Source of the DNA: JACCXM01 sp046328335
GTDB taxonomy: Bacteria > Chloroflexota > Chloroflexia > Thermomicrobiales > UBA6265
Reading direction: 5' to 3'
DNA length: 64,000 nucleotides
Assembly: GCA_046328335.1 (NCBI GenBank)
Contig: JAXLWU010000015.1
Span: 58,433 to 122,432, forward strand
Part shown: piece after piece, positions 61,027 through 64,000 of the stretch
How positions within the stretch are numbered: the first letter of the stretch is position 1
How the letters are laid out: every line of letters starts with the position of its first letter
The notes under the pieces: model-generated
What the model was told of the DNA's origin: nothing
The model's database searches: none
The model's input: the letters and a program-made list of their open reading frames with translations, nothing else
Position numbers and translations under genes: made by a program

Positions 61027-63246
61027 TTGTTCATTGCACTCGGCAGAAACACCTACCGCTGGCGGTGGGCTTTCCTGATCATCTGGGGACTCGCGATACT
61101 TGCCGCGCTCCCGCTCTTGCCCCGCGTCGCGGACGTGCTGGAGGTCGGAGGCTTTTCGTCGGCAAAGACGCAGGCTGCCAGGGCCAGATCGGTTTTGCAA
61201 CAGGAACTCGGTTTTGCCCCGTCCTCGCTGATCGTGATTTACGAGAGCCAGGTTCCAGGAACGTCCGTCACAGAACTGGAGAGCGCAATCGAGCGCTCGC
61301 TGCGCGATGTTCGGGCTCTGCCTGATGTCACGGACATCATCCTGCCGACTCAGGACGCCAACCTGATCGCCCCGGATCGAAAGACGGCCTACGCCATCGT
61401 CAACTTGCGATTGCCTCCCGAAGAAGCGCAGCGCGCCGTTACTGACTTCGAGACCGCGCTGATTTCACAGGAGGGGTTCTCGACCTCGATCGCGGGAGCA
61501 CCCGTTTTCTATCGTGATATCGAAACGGTCAGCCAGCGCGATCTTCGTCGAGCGGAGGTCATTGTCTTTCCGGTCGCGTTGATCGCTTTGCTTGTCGTTT
61601 TTGGCACGGCCATGGCCGCGGCGATGCCGCTGACCGTCGGCGCTGCGGGGGTGTGCCTCGTGCTTGCGACGGTCTATTTCGCGGCACAACTAACGGATTT
61701 GTCGATTTTCGTGCTTAACCTCGCCACGATGCTGGGTCTCGGTCTGGCGGTGGACTACTCCCTGTTCATTACGTCGCGCTTTCGGGAAGAGTTGGTGCGG
61801 TCGGCAGGGGTGGTCCCCTTGGCAGTTGAACGCACCGTCGGAACAGCGGGCAAAGCCGTGTTCTTCTCAGGGCTGACGGTCCTGATCGGTTTGACGGGCC
61901 TTTCGCTCTTCGACTTCATGTTCTTGCGCTCCGTGGGAATCGCTGGCGTGATCGTGGTTGCCTGGTCGACGATCGCCGCGCTCACCTTGCTTCCGGCGCT
62001 GCTTTCCGTCATCGGATCACGCATCGATCGCTTCCCGGTACCGACCTACCGCGCGGGAACTCGCGATTCCACTTTCTGGATCAGGCTGTCCCAAGCGGTT
62101 ATGGCGAAGCCCGTCGCTGTCTTGATCCCAACCCTGGCGCTATTGCTCTTGCTCGGGACGCCGTTTCTGGACGCCAATATCTCATCACCCGACGCCACTA
62201 TCCTTCCCGAAACGCTACCCTCGCGCCAGGCGTTCGACCTTCTCGTCGATAAGTACGGCGCCGGAGAGATTTCGCCGTTCATTGTCGTTGTCCGCTCCAC
62301 GGGCCCGATATTCACGCCGCAGAATCTCTCCTCCGTCTATGAGATTGCCCGTCGCCTTGACCGCGATCCGCGGGTGACGAGGGTCCAGAGCGTCGTTTCG
62401 CCCGCCTTTAGCCGCCCTAATGCGGTCGGACTGGCGTTCTTGCAGCGGTTTCTCAGCGTGTTCGGGGTGCCGACCCCGGCTGACCGGTTGGCCGCCGACA
62501 ATGCCGTCGCGATCCTCGCGTTCACCAATGACCTGCCGAACTCCGATTCGAACAAGCGATTGCTGCAAGAACTGCGACAACTACGGCCCCCTGGGTTAGA
62601 GGTCTTGGTCGATGGCGGAACCGCGGAAATCGTCGATGTGGTCTCCGAAATGTATGCGGAGTTTCCCCGTGCCGTGCTCCTCGTCGTTGTCGCCACATAC
62701 GTGGTCTTGCTCTTGCTGTTCCGCTCGCTGCTCCTGCCCTTGAAAGCCATCGCCATGAACGCGCTCTCCATTCTGGCGTCGTATGGTGCGCTGGTCTGGG
62801 TGTTTCAGGAAGGACACCTCAGCCAATACCTCGGATTCACGCCGTTGGGGTTTGTGGAGGCGTCGCTGCCGGTCGTCATGTTCTGCATTCTTTTCGGGTT
62901 GAGCATGGACTACGAGGTCTTTCTTTTGACGCGCGTCCGCGAGGAATGGGAACGGACTGGGGACAACCGCGAGGCTGTTGCGCTCGGAATGCAACGAAGT
63001 GGGAGGATCATCACCTCGGCGGCGCTTCTGGTGGTGGTGGTCACGGCATCGTTTGTTTCCGCCGAGGTCGTGCTGATCAAGGCTCTTGGCTTTGGTATTG
63101 CCCTGGCAGTCTTGCTGGATGCGACAGTGGTACGGGCGCTGCTGGTCCCCGCGACGATGCGCCTGCTTGGAGCCTGGAACTGGTGGTTGCCGTCACCATT
63201 GAAGCGTCTTGTTCCGGTGAGCGCGTTCGCGGAGGAGTCCGCGTGA
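61027..63246 (+). CDS. MMPL/RND-family membrane transporter
   Basis: About 739 aa with the two-fold MMPL layout: membrane helix 1, a large extracytoplasmic loop, a helix bundle, and a repeat. Landmarks are WAFLIIWGLAILAALPLLPRV, GLAVDYSLFITSRFREEL (intramembrane Asp), FFSGLTVLIGLTGLSLFDF and, in the second half, FGLSMDYEVFLLTRVREEW. Relatives export lipids or hydrophobic compounds using the proton gradient. TTG 61027 has GAGG 8 nt upstream; the open frame before it is antisense to the secreted-protein gene. A GTG at 60976 is possible. Confidence 0.88.
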   Translation: MFIALGRNTYRWRWAFLIIWGLAILAALPLLPRVADVLEVGGFSSAKTQAARARSVLQQELGFAPSSLIVIYESQVPGTSVTELESAIERSLRDVRALPDVTDIILPTQDANLIAPDRKTAYAIVNLRLPPEEAQRAVTDFETALISQEGFSTSIAGAPVFYRDIETVSQRDLRRAEVIVFPVALIALLVVFGTAMAAAMPLTVGAAGVCLVLATVYFAAQLTDLSIFVLNLATMLGLGLAVDYSLFITSRFREELVRSAGVVPLAVERTVGTAGKAVFFSGLTVLIGLTGLSLFDFMFLRSVGIAGVIVVAWSTIAALTLLPALLSVIGSRIDRFPVPTYRAGTRDSTFWIRLSQAVMAKPVAVLIPTLALLLLLGTPFLDANISSPDATILPETLPSRQAFDLLVDKYGAGEISPFIVVVRSTGPIFTPQNLSSVYEIARRLDRDPRVTRVQSVVSPAFSRPNAVGLAFLQRFLSVFGVPTPADRLAADNAVAILAFTNDLPNSDSNKRLLQELRQLRPPGLEVLVDGGTAEIVDVVSEMYAEFPRAVLLVVVATYVVLLLLFRSLLLPLKAIAMNALSILASYGALVWVFQEGHLSQYLGFTPLGFVEASLPVVMFCILFGLSMDYEVFLLTRVREEWERTGDNREAVALGMQRSGRIITSAALLVVVVTASFVSAEVVLIKALGFGIALAVLLDATVVRALLVPATMRLLGAWNWWLPSPLKRLVPVSAFAEESA

Positions 63247-63321
63247 CTGGCCGGTTTCATCAGCACCGCTACCAACTGTTGGACTCATGAATCGGTCGAA
63301 GTCGGCCTCGAGGGTGAATGC

Positions 63322-64000
63322 GTGATCGAAAGAGTTCGCGAGGTGCGCGGGTCCTCGTATTTCTTCACCGCGAACGGAGTGCTCCCCGGGTGCGGGGACC
63401 TTGTCCAGCCCTCGCTCCCCACCGGTAACGATGTCCGCCGCGCCAAGCGATACAACACGGTTCGGCTTGCGGCCTTGGCACTATCGACTGCTTGGCGAGT
63501 CGGCGTTCTGTCCGGATTCGCGGCCAGTGGCCGCGCGGCAAGATTCAAACGGGGGATTCGCACCGCGACCGGAAGCGAGCGGGCCGCGGGGCCGGTCTTC
63601 CTGGCCGCCGCGAGCGGACTGGTCGCATCGCTCGATCTGCCGATCGCGTACCTCGGCGGACATCTTGTCGATCGCCGATTTGGGGTGACGCGCCAGTCCG
63701 GTAGCGCCTGGTTGGCGGAACAAATCAAGAGCCTGATGATTGGTCTGCTTGTCCAGACACCCTTGCTGACCGGGTGCTTCGTTCTCATGCGTCGTCGCCC
63801 GCGAGACTGGTGGTTGATTGCGGCAGCCGCCTCGGTTCCGCTCGCCACTGCTTTCAGCTACCTCGCGCCCGTCTTGATCATGCCGCGGTTCAACCGCTTT
63901 GACTTGCTCGATGACCCAGGGTTGGAGTCGCAAATTCGGCAACTCTCCGAGAAGAGCGGCGTAAGAATCAGCAATGTGTACCGAATGGACATGAGTCGGC
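63322..64000 (+). CDS. M48-family (Ste24-like) membrane zinc peptidase, truncated by the window end
   Basis: 226 codons of an incomplete gene in the same frame as the MMPL gene, starting at GTG 63322 with GAGGG 7 nt upstream. Hydrophobic segments (AGPVFLAAASGLVASLDLPI; WWLIAAAASVPLATAFSYLA) are followed by MPRFNRFDLLDDPGLESQI and SEKSGVRISNVYRMDMSR, the sequence that precedes the HExxH zinc motif in CAAX protease/Ste24 enzymes. The catalytic motif lies beyond the window. Role probably membrane-protein quality control, by family. Confidence 0.72.
   Translation, partial: MIERVREVRGSSYFFTANGVLPGCGDLVQPSLPTGNDVRRAKRYNTVRLAALALSTAWRVGVLSGFAASGRAARFKRGIRTATGSERAAGPVFLAAASGLVASLDLPIAYLGGHLVDRRFGVTRQSGSAWLAEQIKSLMIGLLVQTPLLTGCFVLMRRRPRDWWLIAAAASVPLATAFSYLAPVLIMPRFNRFDLLDDPGLESQIRQLSEKSGVRISNVYRMDMSR

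Noticed and set aside
1..64000. tRNA, rRNA, CRISPR arrays, transposases or prophage genes.
   Set aside because: Looked for by eye on both strands; no consensus sequences, regular repeats or recognisable mobile genes were found. In particular no tRNA-Sec anticodon arm is visible near selB or selD.

Overview
This 64-kb window is GC-rich, gene-dense bacterial chromosome with many GTG/TTG starts and tightly overlapping operons. The gene set (long-form HisG, DUF3352/excalibur secreted proteins, AroF-type DAHP synthase, SelB plus a selenocysteine SelD, PASTA kinase, DUF2905, orphan oligopeptide-binding proteins) suggests Chloroflexota, probably near Thermomicrobia. That placement is inferred from gene content and style; no search was run. 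I see no rRNA, tRNA, insertion sequence, prophage or CRISPR array.

Layout. 1-6.3 kb: secreted and membrane proteins and a dimethylglycine/sarcosine dehydrogenase-like fusion. 6.4-13.8 kb: thiD-thiE, an MGMT-like protein, a LOG-family protein, secA, a zinc-ribbon protein and a DUF1989 protein. 14.2-19.3 kb (minus): the aroF-phzF-selB-PIG-L run, preceded by an attenuator-like leader with a Trp/Phe/Tyr-rich peptide. 19.3-28.8 kb (plus): two hypotheticals, an aminotransferase, the his cluster hisG-C-B-H-A-F-IE without hisD, and a HIT protein. 28.9-37.7 kb: an MFS-like protein, pckA, two aminotransferases, and a minus-strand chain of USP, two TrkA-type proteins, coaX and GNAT. 38-46 kb: a coiled-coil envelope protein, two small membrane proteins, two tandem DUF3352/excalibur proteins and a peptide-binding protein. 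46-52 kb: DUF72, a PHP/AlbA_2 fusion, a CvpA-like zinc-ribbon protein and an M20 amidohydrolase. 52-57 kb (minus): the selD-rsmA-ispE-kinase-hypothetical run. 57-64 kb: an amino-acid ABC transporter, a secreted His/Met protein, an MMPL transporter and a truncated M48 peptidase.

The two strongest observations are regulatory or recoding signals. First, selD is split by an in-frame UGA at codon 18, exactly at the catalytic position, and a good bacterial SECIS hairpin follows it; selB lies 40 kb away. Second, aroF has a promoter, a 34-codon leader peptide with six aromatic residues in nine, a 13-bp alternative pairing and a U-tract terminator. Because selB lies downstream of aroF on the same strand, aromatic amino-acid status could affect selenoprotein translation. 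That link is inference.
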